The notes beneath the pieces are model-generated. The model was given only the letters and a program-made list of their open reading frames with translations, did not search any database and was not told the DNA's origin. Below, one piece after another: positions 1 through 6,918 of a DNA stretch of 14,534 nt. The position numbers and the translations under genes were made by a program. Numbering within the stretch: position 1 is the stretch's first letter; every line of letters starts with the position of its first letter. Source of the DNA: Ignavibacteria bacterium (lineage in GTDB: Bacteria; Bacteroidota; Ignavibacteria; Tepidaquicellales; OLB5); NCBI GenBank assembly GCA_030835005.1, contig JAUQWT010000380.1, positions 1 through 14,534 of the forward strand, given 5' to 3'.

Positions 1-468
1 TCTAATACCGATAATGATGTCCTGAAAATTACTGTTGTTGAGCGGTATGGCAATTCAAAACCTGCTATCGGATTCATCCGCAATTTCGGATTCAAGAAAG
101 GGGCAATTGCTTCCTGCGTTGCGCATGATTCACACAACATAATAGCTGTTGGTGCAAGTGATGAAGATATCTGTAATGCTGTTAATGGAATAATAGACTA
201 TAAAGGCGGAATATGTGTTGCCGTTGATGGAAATGTTGAAGTCCTGCCACTGCCTGTTGCAGGAATTATGACAAATGAAGACGGCTATGTAGTTGCTGAG
301 AAATATACAAAGCTTGATGCTATGGCGAAATCACTGGGTACAACTCTACACGCGCCGTTCATGACGCTTTCATTCATGGCATTGCTTGTAATTCCGCAGT
401 TAAAGCTGAGTGATAAAGGCCTATTTGATGGCTCAAAATTTGAGTTTGTGAATCTGTTTATTGAATGA
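1..468 (+). CDS. ade: Adenine deaminase, C-terminal part (5' end outside window)
   Basis: This is the last 155 codons of a gene that enters from the left edge in frame 1 and stops at TGA 466-468. Adenine deaminase converts adenine to hypoxanthine and ammonia in cytoplasmic purine salvage. The visible part matches the C-terminal domain of the Ade family. It has the conserved AHDSHN block (residues 41-46 of the visible part), the preceding GFGFKKGAIAS-like stretch, a PLPVAGIM segment, and the PFMTLSFMALLVIP...LKLSDKGL run near the end. The metal-binding amidohydrolase core should lie upstream, outside the window. Reading only from the internal ATG at 268 would cut the domain in half, so the open frame is taken from base 1. 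The family assignment is firm from motif recall. Activity cannot be judged without the N-terminal half. Confidence 0.9.
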   Translation, partial: SNTDNDVLKITVVERYGNSKPAIGFIRNFGFKKGAIASCVAHDSHNIIAVGASDEDICNAVNGIIDYKGGICVAVDGNVEVLPLPVAGIMTNEDGYVVAEKYTKLDAMAKSLGTTLHAPFMTLSFMALLVIPQLKLSDKGLFDGSKFEFVNLFIE

Positions 469-480
469 TGAGTATCAGTA

Positions 481-502
481 GAACAGGCATTCCTGCCTGT
501 TC
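481..502 (+). terminator. Hairpin after the adenine deaminase gene, possible terminator
   Basis: A perfect 9-bp inverted repeat (GAACAGGCA / TGCCTGTTC) with a 4-nt TTCC loop begins 12 bases after the stop codon. The sequence after it is only mildly T-rich (TTCATTGAATTG). It may therefore be a weak intrinsic terminator or an mRNA 3'-end stabiliser. Its position directly behind a stop codon supports a 3'-end role. Confidence 0.5.
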
Positions 503-550
503 TTCATTGAATTGTTACATAGACTACAAAAGTCTTACAAATGAAAACGA

Positions 551-597
551 CCTCACCCCTAACCCCTCTCCTTCTAGGAGAGGGGCCGGGGGTGAGG
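551..597. repeat. Nested palindromic intergenic repeat (CCTCACCCC type)
   Basis: This is a 47-bp double-arm palindrome. The outer arms CCTCACCCC (551-559) and GGGGTGAGG (589-597) are perfect 9-bp complements. The inner arms CCCCTCTCC (563-571) and GGAGAGGGG (577-585) are also perfect, around the loop TTCTA. TAA and CCG separate inner and outer arms. It is far more C/G-skewed than its surroundings. From memory, sequences of this kind are dispersed in intergenic regions of many bacterial genomes, like REP or MITE-like elements; I cannot count copies here. It ends 16 bases before the TTG start of the GNAT gene, so the folded RNA would sit in that gene's leader. Confidence 0.75.
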
Positions 598-613
598 GCA
601 AAAAAACTTCAAT

Positions 614-1141
614 TTGACATCTTTCACTCTAAATAACACTCAATACTCAATAAGACTTTTCGACGAGTCCAGAGATTCCGTCGAAGAATTGACCGGCTTG
701 CTGCACAAAGCATATAAACGCCTTGCTGATATGGGTTTGAACTTTGTTGCAACTTATCAGGATGTTGAGTACACACGGTATTACCTGAAAAAAGGGGAGT
801 GTTATATTCTTTTGCAGGGAGATAATCTGATCGGTACAGTGTTTTATTACACAACAATGTGGGAAGACGCCCCGGATATTTATAAGCGGGATGATACAGT
901 TTTGTTTGGTAAGTTTGCAGTTGATCCGGTACTTCAGCGTAACGGATTCGGGAGCAGGTTAATGGATTTCATTGAATCACTTGCCTCATCAAAAGGCAAG
1001 AAACAAATCGTACTTGATACATCCGAAAAAGCATATCACTTAATTGATTATTACACAAAACGCGGCTATGAGTATATTCATCACTGGCAGTGGCCTGTCG
1101 TGAATTACCGCAGTGTTATCATGGCAAAGAAATTATCATAA
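614..1141 (+). CDS. GNAT-family N-acetyltransferase
   Basis: A 175-residue protein that would transfer an acetyl group from acetyl-CoA to an amine; the substrate is unknown. The C-terminal half carries GNAT motif A: a FAVDPVLQRNGFGSRL strand-loop-helix at about residues 101-116, with Q108-R-x-G-x-G113 forming the pyrophosphate-binding loop. It is followed by a YYTKRGYEYIHHW motif-B-like region near 146-158. The start is TTG at 614. In-frame stops at 560, 575 and 593 rule out an upstream start, and the next in-frame ATG would remove about 40 residues. The GAGGG at 594-598 is rather distant for a ribosome-binding site. The gene ends 15 bp before a PaiB-family gene. Acetyltransferase/PaiB pairing recalls paiA-paiB of Bacillus, but this protein does not closely resemble PaiA by eye, so a polyamine substrate is only a guess. 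Confidence 0.85.
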   Translation: MTSFTLNNTQYSIRLFDESRDSVEELTGLLHKAYKRLADMGLNFVATYQDVEYTRYYLKKGECYILLQGDNLIGTVFYYTTMWEDAPDIYKRDDTVLFGKFAVDPVLQRNGFGSRLMDFIESLASSKGKKQIVLDTSEKAYHLIDYYTKRGYEYIHHWQWPVVNYRSVIMAKKLS

Positions 1142-1156
1142 CCTATATATTATCAA

Positions 1157-1765
1157 ATGTTCATACCAAAACACTTCAAAGTCTCAGATAAAGAAAAACT
1201 TGTTGCATTCATGAGGGAGTTTAACTTCGCAGCAATAGTGAATTCCACCAAGAAAAGATATTGGGCAACACATATACCATTTTTGATTGCTACAGAGGGC
1301 GACAATATCATACTTAAGGCCCATATGGCAAAAGCTAATCCGCAATGGAGCAGCTTTGGAAGTGATGAAGTTCTTGTAATTTTTCAGGAGCCTCATGCAT
1401 ATATTTCGCCATCGCTTTACGATAATTCTCTAAGTGTACCAACATGGAATTATATCGCTGTTCATGCATACGGAGTCCCGGAAGTAATGCCGGCTGATGA
1501 AGATAAGATCGCTCTGCTTGAAGAGTCTTTTGAAGTTTTTGAACCGGCATATAAAGTACGCTGGGTCAGTTTGCCTGATAACTATAGAAATGAATTGCTC
1601 AGCGGGATTGTCGCATTCAGGATAAAAGTCACTAATCTTGAAGGAAAATTCAAACTAAGCCAAAACAGAAGTGAAAACGAAAGAGCTAAAATCATTCAAA
1701 ATCTCGCCAGTACAGATGATAAAATAAAAACTGATATTGCCAGGCATATGGAGTCAACAAAGTGA
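1157..1765 (+). CDS. paiB: PaiB-family FMN-binding-type protein
   Basis: A 202-residue protein of the PaiB (PAI-2) family, which has a split-barrel flavin-binding-like fold. The Bacillus member was described as a negative regulator of protease synthesis and sporulation. Family landmarks appear in order: ATHIP (37-41), HMAKANPQW (56-64), VLVIF (73-77), PHAYISPSLY (79-88), VPTWNY (94-99) and LEGKFKLSQNR (161-171). The length is typical of the family. It starts at ATG 1157, 15 bp after the GNAT gene, so the two are probably co-transcribed. Family membership is strong. The biochemical role is not settled, and sporulation is not expected in this type of organism, so the regulator label should not be carried over. 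A flavin- or heme-binding redox role is equally possible. Confidence 0.88.
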   Translation: MFIPKHFKVSDKEKLVAFMREFNFAAIVNSTKKRYWATHIPFLIATEGDNIILKAHMAKANPQWSSFGSDEVLVIFQEPHAYISPSLYDNSLSVPTWNYIAVHAYGVPEVMPADEDKIALLEESFEVFEPAYKVRWVSLPDNYRNELLSGIVAFRIKVTNLEGKFKLSQNRSENERAKIIQNLASTDDKIKTDIARHMESTK

Positions 1766-1920
1766 ACTAATTCTTTAACTTATTGTGTTAACAATAGCTT
1801 AATTTATTTTGTAGATAACGTTTTTAAGGTATTTCTACATAACAATAAATCCTTTATTTTAAGAAAATCAAAAGGGGAAAACTGTATTTGAATACAGCTA
1901 ATTTTGCGGAGTTTATATAT

Positions 1921-2133
1921 ATGTCTAAACAAAACGGGCCGAAAACAGTACTTGCTTCAAAGAACACATCGATAATTTCGGTTGCAGAATCACTCCTGCA
2001 CGATGCCGGAATTGACTACACGATTTACCAGAACGGTTATACGGAGATCCAGGTTAAAGGGGATGAGAACATTTTTAAGGCACGCAAAATACTCATTGAT
2101 CTTGAAGAACTTGATTTCCATGATGAAAAATAA
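1921..2133 (+). CDS. Small DUF2007-like protein
   Basis: A 70-residue soluble protein. The predicted fold is a short strand-helix-strand-strand-helix. A helix carries LLHDAGIDYTI (about residues 22-32), and the C-terminal part reads EIQVKGDENIFKARKILIDLEE. The pattern of an AGI turn followed by a 'V..D...A..IL' helix resembles DUF2007, annotated as a putative signal-transducing domain without proven function. I chose ATG 1921 because GGAG at 1908-1911 lies 9 nt upstream, the same spacing as at the DinB gene. A TTG at 1888 in frame would add 11 residues but has only a GGGG 10 nt upstream. The gene stands alone between a 155-bp AT-rich leader and a strong terminator. Family assignment is by pattern only. 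Confidence 0.65.
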   Translation: MSKQNGPKTVLASKNTSIISVAESLLHDAGIDYTIYQNGYTEIQVKGDENIFKARKILIDLEELDFHDEK

Positions 2134-2181
2134 CGGAGTTATTATTTAGATTTTGTATTAAGAAATAAGTATTTAATTTTG

Positions 2182-2207
2182 AGCGGGGTTTTAACCCCGC
2201 TTTTTTT
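2182..2207 (+). terminator. Strong intrinsic terminator
   Basis: A perfect 9-bp G/C-rich stem, AGCGGGGTT (2182-2190) and AACCCCGCT (2193-2201), has a very short loop and is followed at once by a run of six T (2202-2207). It is the clearest Rho-independent terminator in the window. It separates the small DUF2007-like gene from the SDR gene that starts 25 bp later. Confidence 0.88.
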
Positions 2208-2231
2208 ATTCCATAAATTTAACTTTTTTAG

Positions 2232-3236
2232 ATGAAAAAAATTCTCATTTTAGGGGGAACAGGATTTGTCGGCAGGATACTGACCGAAAACCTGATTGCC
2301 TCCGGAGAAAAGCCCGTGCTGTTCAACCGCGGTAAACGAAATCCCGGCATTTTTCCTGAGCTCAGGAAAATTACCGGAGACAGGAATACCGGTGATGTAA
2401 AACAGGTCGCAGGGGAGTCGTGGGATACCGTGATCGATTTCAGCTGCATGCACCCTGATAATCTTGATGATTTAACAGATATGCTCAAAGACAAAGCGGG
2501 CAGATTCATTTTCATCTCTACACTAAGTGTATTTCCCATGTCAGATCCGAAGATGTGGAGCGTGCCTATCGGCGAAGATACGCCCACACTTACCTGCACA
2601 CCAGAGCAGCGCAAAGACCCAAATGTTATGCCGGCATACGGCGAGAAAAAAGCTGAGTGCGAGCGTATTTTGCTTGGCAAACAATGGCTTGATTCTGTTA
2701 TCTTCAGGCCCGGCCTTATATATGGCAGGTTTGATCCTACAGACAGATTCTATTACTGGCTTTACCGAGCGAAAGTATGCGAGAGGGTGCTCATTCCCGA
2801 TAATGGTAAAGAGAGATTTACTGCTACTTACAGCGAGGATTTTGCTAAATTAATTGAATCCGCGATTTATGCCGGAATTCATAACAAAGTGTACAATGCT
2901 TCAACGCATGATCCAGTTTCACTTATTGATAATCTTTCAATGGCAAGCAGGCTTCTTGGTAAAACTCCGGAAGTGATCAGTGCAGATTCTTCATTCTTTG
3001 AAAAGAACAATATCCAGCCTTGGAATGACATTCCTCTTTGGACCGGTGATATGGATCTTTGCATGGATAATTCCAAAGCACTAAGAGATTTCCCGGTGAA
3101 GTTTCATTCATTCGAAGAAAGCTTAAAAGGCTGTATCAACTACTATTCCTCTTTAGACTGGAAAGCCCCCGTCACAGGCATTTCCGTTGAAAAAGAGATA
3201 GAATACATAAACATGATCAGCAGTCAGGCAGCCTGA
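2232..3236 (+). CDS. Atypical SDR: NAD-dependent epimerase/dehydratase family protein
   Basis: A 334-residue cytoplasmic protein with an N-terminal Rossmann fold. The nucleotide-binding motif GGTGFVG lies at residues 8-14, and NRG follows the second strand (32-34). VIDFS (67-71) and FISTLSV (94-100) mark later strands, and Y136-G-E-K-K140 is the YxxxK catalytic pair. RPGLIYGR follows, as in NAD(P)-dependent sugar epimerases and dehydratases. The run from FNRGK through FPELRKITGDR resembles the atypical-SDR branch that includes CSP41-like and isoflavone-reductase-like proteins. The substrate cannot be read from the sequence. ATG 2232 lacks a Shine-Dalgarno sequence but begins right at the first beta strand. 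It follows a strong terminator and is followed by a weak hairpin, so it is probably a single-gene unit. Confidence 0.88.
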   Translation: MKKILILGGTGFVGRILTENLIASGEKPVLFNRGKRNPGIFPELRKITGDRNTGDVKQVAGESWDTVIDFSCMHPDNLDDLTDMLKDKAGRFIFISTLSVFPMSDPKMWSVPIGEDTPTLTCTPEQRKDPNVMPAYGEKKAECERILLGKQWLDSVIFRPGLIYGRFDPTDRFYYWLYRAKVCERVLIPDNGKERFTATYSEDFAKLIESAIYAGIHNKVYNASTHDPVSLIDNLSMASRLLGKTPEVISADSSFFEKNNIQPWNDIPLWTGDMDLCMDNSKALRDFPVKFHSFEESLKGCINYYSSLDWKAPVTGISVEKEIEYINMISSQAA

Positions 3237-3242
3237 ACCAAT

Positions 3243-3267
3243 TAACAGCCGCGCCCTCAGGCTGTTA
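3243..3267 (+). terminator. Weak hairpin after the SDR gene
   Basis: TAACAGCC (3243-3250) and GGCTGTTA (3260-3267) form a perfect 8-bp stem with a 9-nt loop, beginning 7 bases after the SDR stop codon. There is no immediate T-run; TTATTAAGCCCCTTTT follows. It may be a 3'-end structure rather than an efficient terminator. Confidence 0.4.
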
Positions 3268-3314
3268 TTATTAAGCCCCTTTTCAAAAACTTCCGAATAA
3301 ATAGTATATAAGCC

Positions 3315-3345
3315 TTGACTTTTCGCAAAATATAATTTAACTTTG
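3315..3345 (+). promoter_or_regulatory. Bacteroidota-type promoter for the membrane/regulator operon
   Basis: TTG at 3315-3317 is separated by 20 bp from TAACTTTG at 3338-3345, an exact match to the TAnnTTTG -7 element used by Bacteroidota primary sigma factors. Transcription would start near 3351, about 30 nt before the TTG/ATG start of the following gene. The call rests on consensus matching only. Confidence 0.65.
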
Positions 3346-3379
3346 TATTGCAAAGTACTTTCTAACAGAAATCAAAAAA

Positions 3380-4015
3380 TTGAGTATGGGTAGTAACCAG
3401 GATCATCTAAAGGATCTAACAGAGATCCGCTCCATGATGGAGAGGTCTTCAAGCTTCATTTCGCTAAGCGGACTCTCAGGAGTAAGTGCGGGAATAGTTG
3501 GCATTATTGCAGCTTTTTTACTGCACAGCAGGCTTAATCCTTTTCTCGGCTTCCGGACAACAACTTTTCTAACAGCTGAGAAACGAACTGAACTCATCAT
3601 TTTCGGGGCAACTGTATCTCTTGCAGTGCTTGTGATAACTTTTGCACTGGCGATATTTTTCACAGCACGCAAAGCGAAGAAAAAAGGGCTTCCCGTATGG
3701 GATAGTTCATCTAAAAGACTTGTTATAAATCTTTTCATTCCACTCTTAACAGGGGGAATATTCTGCCTGCTGCTGCTATATCATTATTTCGATTGGCTGG
3801 TACTTCCTTCAATGATCATTTTCTACGGACTGGCGCTTGTTAATGCAGCTAAATTCACACTCAGCGAAATGAAATGGCTTGGAATTACTGAAATTGCCCT
3901 TGGACTCCTTGCAATGCTCTTCCTTTCACAGGCAATAATTTTCTGGGGCATCGGCTTTGGTCTTATGAATATAATTTACGGGCTTGTAATGTACTTCAAA
4001 TACGAAAAGCAGTAA
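3380..4015 (+). CDS. Six-helix integral membrane protein of unknown function
   Basis: A protein of 211 residues from TTG 3380, or 209 from ATG 3386; the two starts are one codon apart and I cannot choose firmly. A short polar N-terminus with an LTEIRSMMERSSSFISLSGLSG motif (13-34) leads into about six transmembrane helices at roughly 28-48, 72-94, 113-134, 139-157, 167-184 and 185-205. A basic cytoplasmic loop (ARKAKKKG) lies near 96-103. The 'MERSSSFISLSGLSG' stretch looks like a recurring N-terminal motif of uncharacterised Bacteroidota membrane proteins, by memory. It is first in a run with a winged-helix regulator 6 bp downstream and a large membrane protein after that. This suggests it is a regulated membrane component or a sensor partner. 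No catalytic motif is visible. Confidence 0.8.
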   Translation: MSMGSNQDHLKDLTEIRSMMERSSSFISLSGLSGVSAGIVGIIAAFLLHSRLNPFLGFRTTTFLTAEKRTELIIFGATVSLAVLVITFALAIFFTARKAKKKGLPVWDSSSKRLVINLFIPLLTGGIFCLLLLYHYFDWLVLPSMIIFYGLALVNAAKFTLSEMKWLGITEIALGLLAMLFLSQAIIFWGIGFGLMNIIYGLVMYFKYEKQ

Positions 4016-4021
4016 GGTGAA

Positions 4022-4321
4022 GTGAAAGGGATACTTGAAAATATTAATAAGCTTTTTGAAAGCAAAGTCCGGCTTGGAATAATGTCAATTCTTTTAGTAA
4101 ACGAGAAAGCCGATTTTAATTCGCTTAAACAGCATCTTGATGTTACCGATGGTAATCTGGCAAGCCACATCTCTGCTTTGGAAAAAGCGAAATACATTAA
4201 AGTGCATAAATCGTTCATTGGCAAAAAGCCGAACACGGTATACTCCGCCACGGCACAGGGAAGGAGGGCTTTTAACGAACATTTAGACGCATTGGAACAA
4301 TTGATAAACCGCTCTGTATAA
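4022..4321 (+). CDS. Winged-helix transcriptional regulator (HTH_27/ArsR-MarR-like)
   Basis: A 99-residue protein that is almost entirely one winged-helix DNA-binding domain. FESKVRLGIMSIL (12-24) forms helix 1, DFNSLKQHLDVTDGNLASHISALEKAKYI (31-59) gives helix-turn-helix and recognition helix, VHKSFIGKKPNTVYSATAQGRRAF (61-84) is the wing, and a dimerising C-terminal helix follows. The phrase TDGNLASHI is characteristic of the PF13601 (winged helix DNA-binding domain) family. No ligand-binding domain or metal-binding cysteines are present, so the signal may come through a partner protein. It starts at GTG 4022, 6 bp after the preceding stop, with AAGGTG too close to act as a normal ribosome-binding site; translational coupling is likely. 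It probably regulates this membrane-protein operon, but that is inferred from position. Confidence 0.87.
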   Translation: MKGILENINKLFESKVRLGIMSILLVNEKADFNSLKQHLDVTDGNLASHISALEKAKYIKVHKSFIGKKPNTVYSATAQGRRAFNEHLDALEQLINRSV

Positions 4322-4369
4322 TCACTATCCGTCAGACCTGCGGCTTATTACAAATTAAAGGATCACTAA

Positions 4370-6001
4370 ATGAACTCGAGAATCAAAACTTACCTGCTTG
4401 TTATCGCTCTGCTGGCTGCTTACAACTTTTTCTTCTGGGGCGAAAAACTGGGATTAAACCTGATGATATTCCTCTCAGCATCTGCCATTGCAGTCATTTT
4501 GCTAAATAGCGATAACCTGAAAAGCAAGAATGTTCTTCTATCTCTGCTTGCTGCCATGTATGCTACTGCAATGGTATTAGTGAACAATTCGGGTTACAGC
4601 AAGTTTACAGCAATAACTTTGTTTATGGTGTTTACAGGATTTGCTCATCAAAAAAAACTTCGCACCGGTTTTAACGCAATGTTTACTGCGGTTTCTTCAT
4701 TTGTTATCTTCCCGTACCACATTTACGCTGAGCTAAAGCATTCTTCAGGAAAATATAAACCTGTCAGAGGGATTTTGAGAATTGCAGGGCTTGTGATCAT
4801 TCCGTTGATATTTTTTGTGATCTTCTACTCTATATATGCATATTCTAATCCAGTATTTAATTCATACTCCGTAAGCTTTTGGGATTCCATCGGGAAATTT
4901 CTATATGATATCTTTAAAGATTACCCGGTATTAAGATTCTTCTATATCCTGCTTGGGCTTATACTCATAATGGGAGCGCTCTTTAACCGCAGTATCAGTG
5001 CGTTTGCTGATATCGATAGTTCCTTTATGGATACACTTCTGAGAGATAAGACCTTTAAGGTCCACTCGCGTACAAAACCAATTCCTAAGCGCAGGGTAAT
5101 GTATGAGCTTTTTTCATACCGCTTTAAATTCAACACACTTAAGCTCGAAAACAGAATGGGCCTCGTGCTCATCTTCATGATGAACTCTCTGCTTTTATTG
5201 CTTAACATTATTGATATTAAATTTACATGGCTTGGCTTCGATGCGAAGAGTGTTGATAACCTCGCTTACTATGTACATAATGGCACTTACCTGCTCATAT
5301 TCAGCATATTGCTATCTATGGCAATTCTGCTATTCTATTTTCGCGGCAACCAGAACTTTTTCCCCCGTAATAAACTGCTTAAATACGGAGCATACTTCTG
5401 GATACTTCAGAATGCAGTTATGGCAGTATCAGTTGCGCTCAGGAACATGTATTACATTGAATACTACTATGCGCTATCCTATAAACGAATTGGAGTGATG
5501 GTATTCCTGCTGCTTACTTTCATTGGTCTTGTTACAATGATGATTAAAATATTGAACAAGAAGACAACATTCTGGCTGCTGAAAGTTAACTCTTCCGCGC
5601 TGGTTGTTGTGTTGTTATTGATGTCATCATTTAGCTGGGATAAAAGTATTGCAGAGTTTAACCTTTCCAATCCCGATAGAAGTGCAATTGATATTGAGTA
5701 TCTTCTCAGGCTTTCCGAAGATGCATATCCAGTACTTGACAAACACAGGGATGTACTAAATAAAGATTACTATAAGTATGGATTCATGTGGAGCGACCAG
5801 GTTTACGGCATGACAGAATTTAAAGCTAAGGTTAAACGCTTCATGGAAGAACAAGAACGGTATTCATGGCTTTCATGGAATCTGCCGGACGATGCGACTT
5901 ATGCATATTTCCTTAATAGTGATCTTGATTACAACAACGAAGAAAGCATGATGAAAATTGAGATCAGAAAGTATGACAAGGAACCAAAAATAGAACATTA
6001 A
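4370..6001 (+). CDS. DUF4173-like polytopic membrane protein
   Basis: A 543-residue inner-membrane protein with about twelve hydrophobic segments, near 8-20, 31-46, 55-72, 77-93, 104-120, 137-157, 188-204, 264-283, 304-323, 335-356, 373-393 and 403-421. A basic soluble loop lies at about 206-262, and the soluble C-terminal domain covers about 424-543. The stretches FYFRGNQNFF (322-331), YFWILQNAVMAVSVALRNMYYIEYY (342-366) and YKRIGVMVFLLLTFIGLVT (371-389), followed by SWDKSIAEFNL, are what I remember of DUF4173. No biochemical function is known to me for that domain. ATG 4370 has AAAGGA at 4357-4362, 7 nt upstream. It follows the winged-helix gene by 48 bp without a terminator and ends 2 bp before a small membrane-protein gene, so it belongs to the same operon. 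Confidence 0.8.
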   Translation: MNSRIKTYLLVIALLAAYNFFFWGEKLGLNLMIFLSASAIAVILLNSDNLKSKNVLLSLLAAMYATAMVLVNNSGYSKFTAITLFMVFTGFAHQKKLRTGFNAMFTAVSSFVIFPYHIYAELKHSSGKYKPVRGILRIAGLVIIPLIFFVIFYSIYAYSNPVFNSYSVSFWDSIGKFLYDIFKDYPVLRFFYILLGLILIMGALFNRSISAFADIDSSFMDTLLRDKTFKVHSRTKPIPKRRVMYELFSYRFKFNTLKLENRMGLVLIFMMNSLLLLLNIIDIKFTWLGFDAKSVDNLAYYVHNGTYLLIFSILLSMAILLFYFRGNQNFFPRNKLLKYGAYFWILQNAVMAVSVALRNMYYIEYYYALSYKRIGVMVFLLLTFIGLVTMMIKILNKKTTFWLLKVNSSALVVVLLLMSSFSWDKSIAEFNLSNPDRSAIDIEYLLRLSEDAYPVLDKHRDVLNKDYYKYGFMWSDQVYGMTEFKAKVKRFMEEQERYSWLSWNLPDDATYAYFLNSDLDYNNEESMMKIEIRKYDKEPKIEH

Positions 6002-6003
6002 CA

Positions 6004-6384
6004 ATGAATCGGGATCTTCAAAAGTACTTTGATCTATATGCTGTTTCAGGATTCGTTCTGCTTATGCCCTCTACGATAATTGTTTTTTCCTTTACACTGC
6101 GTATCTTTGGGCTCCCTTTTTTGTTTGAAATAGCCAAAGATTTTGATCGGTCTTTGCACTTATTAAGCTTTGATTATGTCTGTTGTCTCGCTGCAATAAT
6201 AATTGGATTCATTGGTATAATTCTTGTAAATACAGGCAGAAAGAATTATTGCAGTCAAAACTTTGTTCAAGCAAAAAGTTTCTTTAATCTCGCGATAATG
6301 TCCTTTAGTCTTATGCATTCAATGTTCATCTTCCTTTATCTTGAGCTTGATAAATTCGGTAATATTCCGGTCGGGAGAGATTAA
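6004..6384 (+). CDS. Small membrane protein of unknown function
   Basis: A 126-residue protein with about three transmembrane segments at roughly 11-35, 58-78 and 92-112, and a short polar C-terminus (DKFGNIPVGRD). I recognise no family. ATG 6004 lies 2 bp after the stop of the DUF4173-like gene, so translation is probably coupled and the proteins may work together. A second promoter-like element appears only after this gene, so it is the last gene of the 3380-6384 unit. Codon use looks like its neighbours. It could be an operon-specific accessory subunit of the large membrane protein, but nothing in the sequence proves that. Confidence 0.72.
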   Translation: MNRDLQKYFDLYAVSGFVLLMPSTIIVFSFTLRIFGLPFLFEIAKDFDRSLHLLSFDYVCCLAAIIIGFIGIILVNTGRKNYCSQNFVQAKSFFNLAIMSFSLMHSMFIFLYLELDKFGNIPVGRD

Positions 6385-6443
6385 AATAATCAATCACTTT
6401 GGCCAGGTTCCTGAAGTACATATCCCAGGGTTTGATTTATTGT

Positions 6444-6474
6444 TTTGTTATTTGAGTTCTTTTATTTAATTTTG
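6444..6474 (+). promoter_or_regulatory. Bacteroidota-type promoter of the VOC gene
   Basis: TTTG at 6444-6447, a 19-bp spacer, and TAATTTTG at 6467-6474 match the TTTG-N19-TAnnTTTG consensus exactly. The predicted start of transcription is near 6480, giving a leader of about 18 nt before ATG 6498. This is the best promoter match in the window. Confidence 0.75.
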
Positions 6475-6497
6475 CCAAAATAGTAATTTCGTATTAT

Positions 6498-6875
6498 ATG
6501 GAAACCACAAAAATTCAAAACATTTGCATGGGAAGCGTTTATGCCGAAGACTACGATGATTCATATAAGTTCTACCATGATATACTTGGGCTTGACGAAG
6601 TAAGCCCGATGGGTGATAAGGCATGTTATTTTGATCTAGGTAATGATCAGGGCCTGTATCTTGAAGGCGGCCACGAGCTTGTTGGCGCAGATGAGAAGTC
6701 TGCAAAGGCAACTTTTACTTTCAAGATAGAGTCAGCTTCTGCAATGTTTGAGAAGCTGAAGAAAAGAGGTGTGAGAACTATTCATAAAGAACCCATGAAA
6801 ATGAATGAAAACATGTACTGGTTCCAGTGCTGGGACCCCAGTGATAATATCGTTGAATTTCTGGGCGGTAAGTAA
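6498..6875 (+). CDS. VOC-family (glyoxalase/dioxygenase-like) protein
   Basis: A 125-residue protein of one VOC unit (two beta-alpha-beta-beta-beta modules). Landmarks are a strand followed by DYDDSYKFYHDILGL (18-32), CYFDLG (43-48), GLYLEGG (52-58), a second strand ATFTFKIES (71-79), a helix SAMFEKLKKRGV (81-92), and WFQCWDPSDNIVEFLG (108-123). E120 sits at the usual C-terminal metal-ligand position. The usual first ligand (His or Glu in the first strand) appears to be replaced by the stretch NICMGSVY, so metal binding is uncertain. Substrate is unknown: VOC proteins include glyoxalases, ring-cleaving dioxygenases and drug-binding proteins. It is a single-gene unit with its own clear promoter; there is no Shine-Dalgarno sequence. 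Confidence 0.86.
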   Translation: METTKIQNICMGSVYAEDYDDSYKFYHDILGLDEVSPMGDKACYFDLGNDQGLYLEGGHELVGADEKSAKATFTFKIESASAMFEKLKKRGVRTIHKEPMKMNENMYWFQCWDPSDNIVEFLGGK

Positions 6876-6918
6876 TAAATCCTGAATGAAGCAAAGAACC
6901 AAACTAATTTTCTTTATT

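Noticed and set aside
1808..1837. Possible promoter ahead of the DUF2007-like gene (TTTG and TATTTCTA)
   Set aside because: The downstream box has two mismatches to TAnnTTTG and the spacer is 18 bp; too weak to annotate.
1888..1920. TTG start for the DUF2007-like gene
   Set aside because: ATG 1921 has GGAG 9 nt upstream, and the extra 11 residues look like untranslated leader.
2220..2227. TAACTTTT as a -7 element for the SDR gene
   Set aside because: Transcription would start at or past the ATG at 2232, and no matching upstream TTTG is present at the right distance.
2228..2680. Reverse-strand open frame of 150 codons over the SDR gene
   Set aside because: It is antisense to a gene with clear Rossmann and YxxxK motifs; its composition (Ser/Pro-rich) is typical of a shadow frame.
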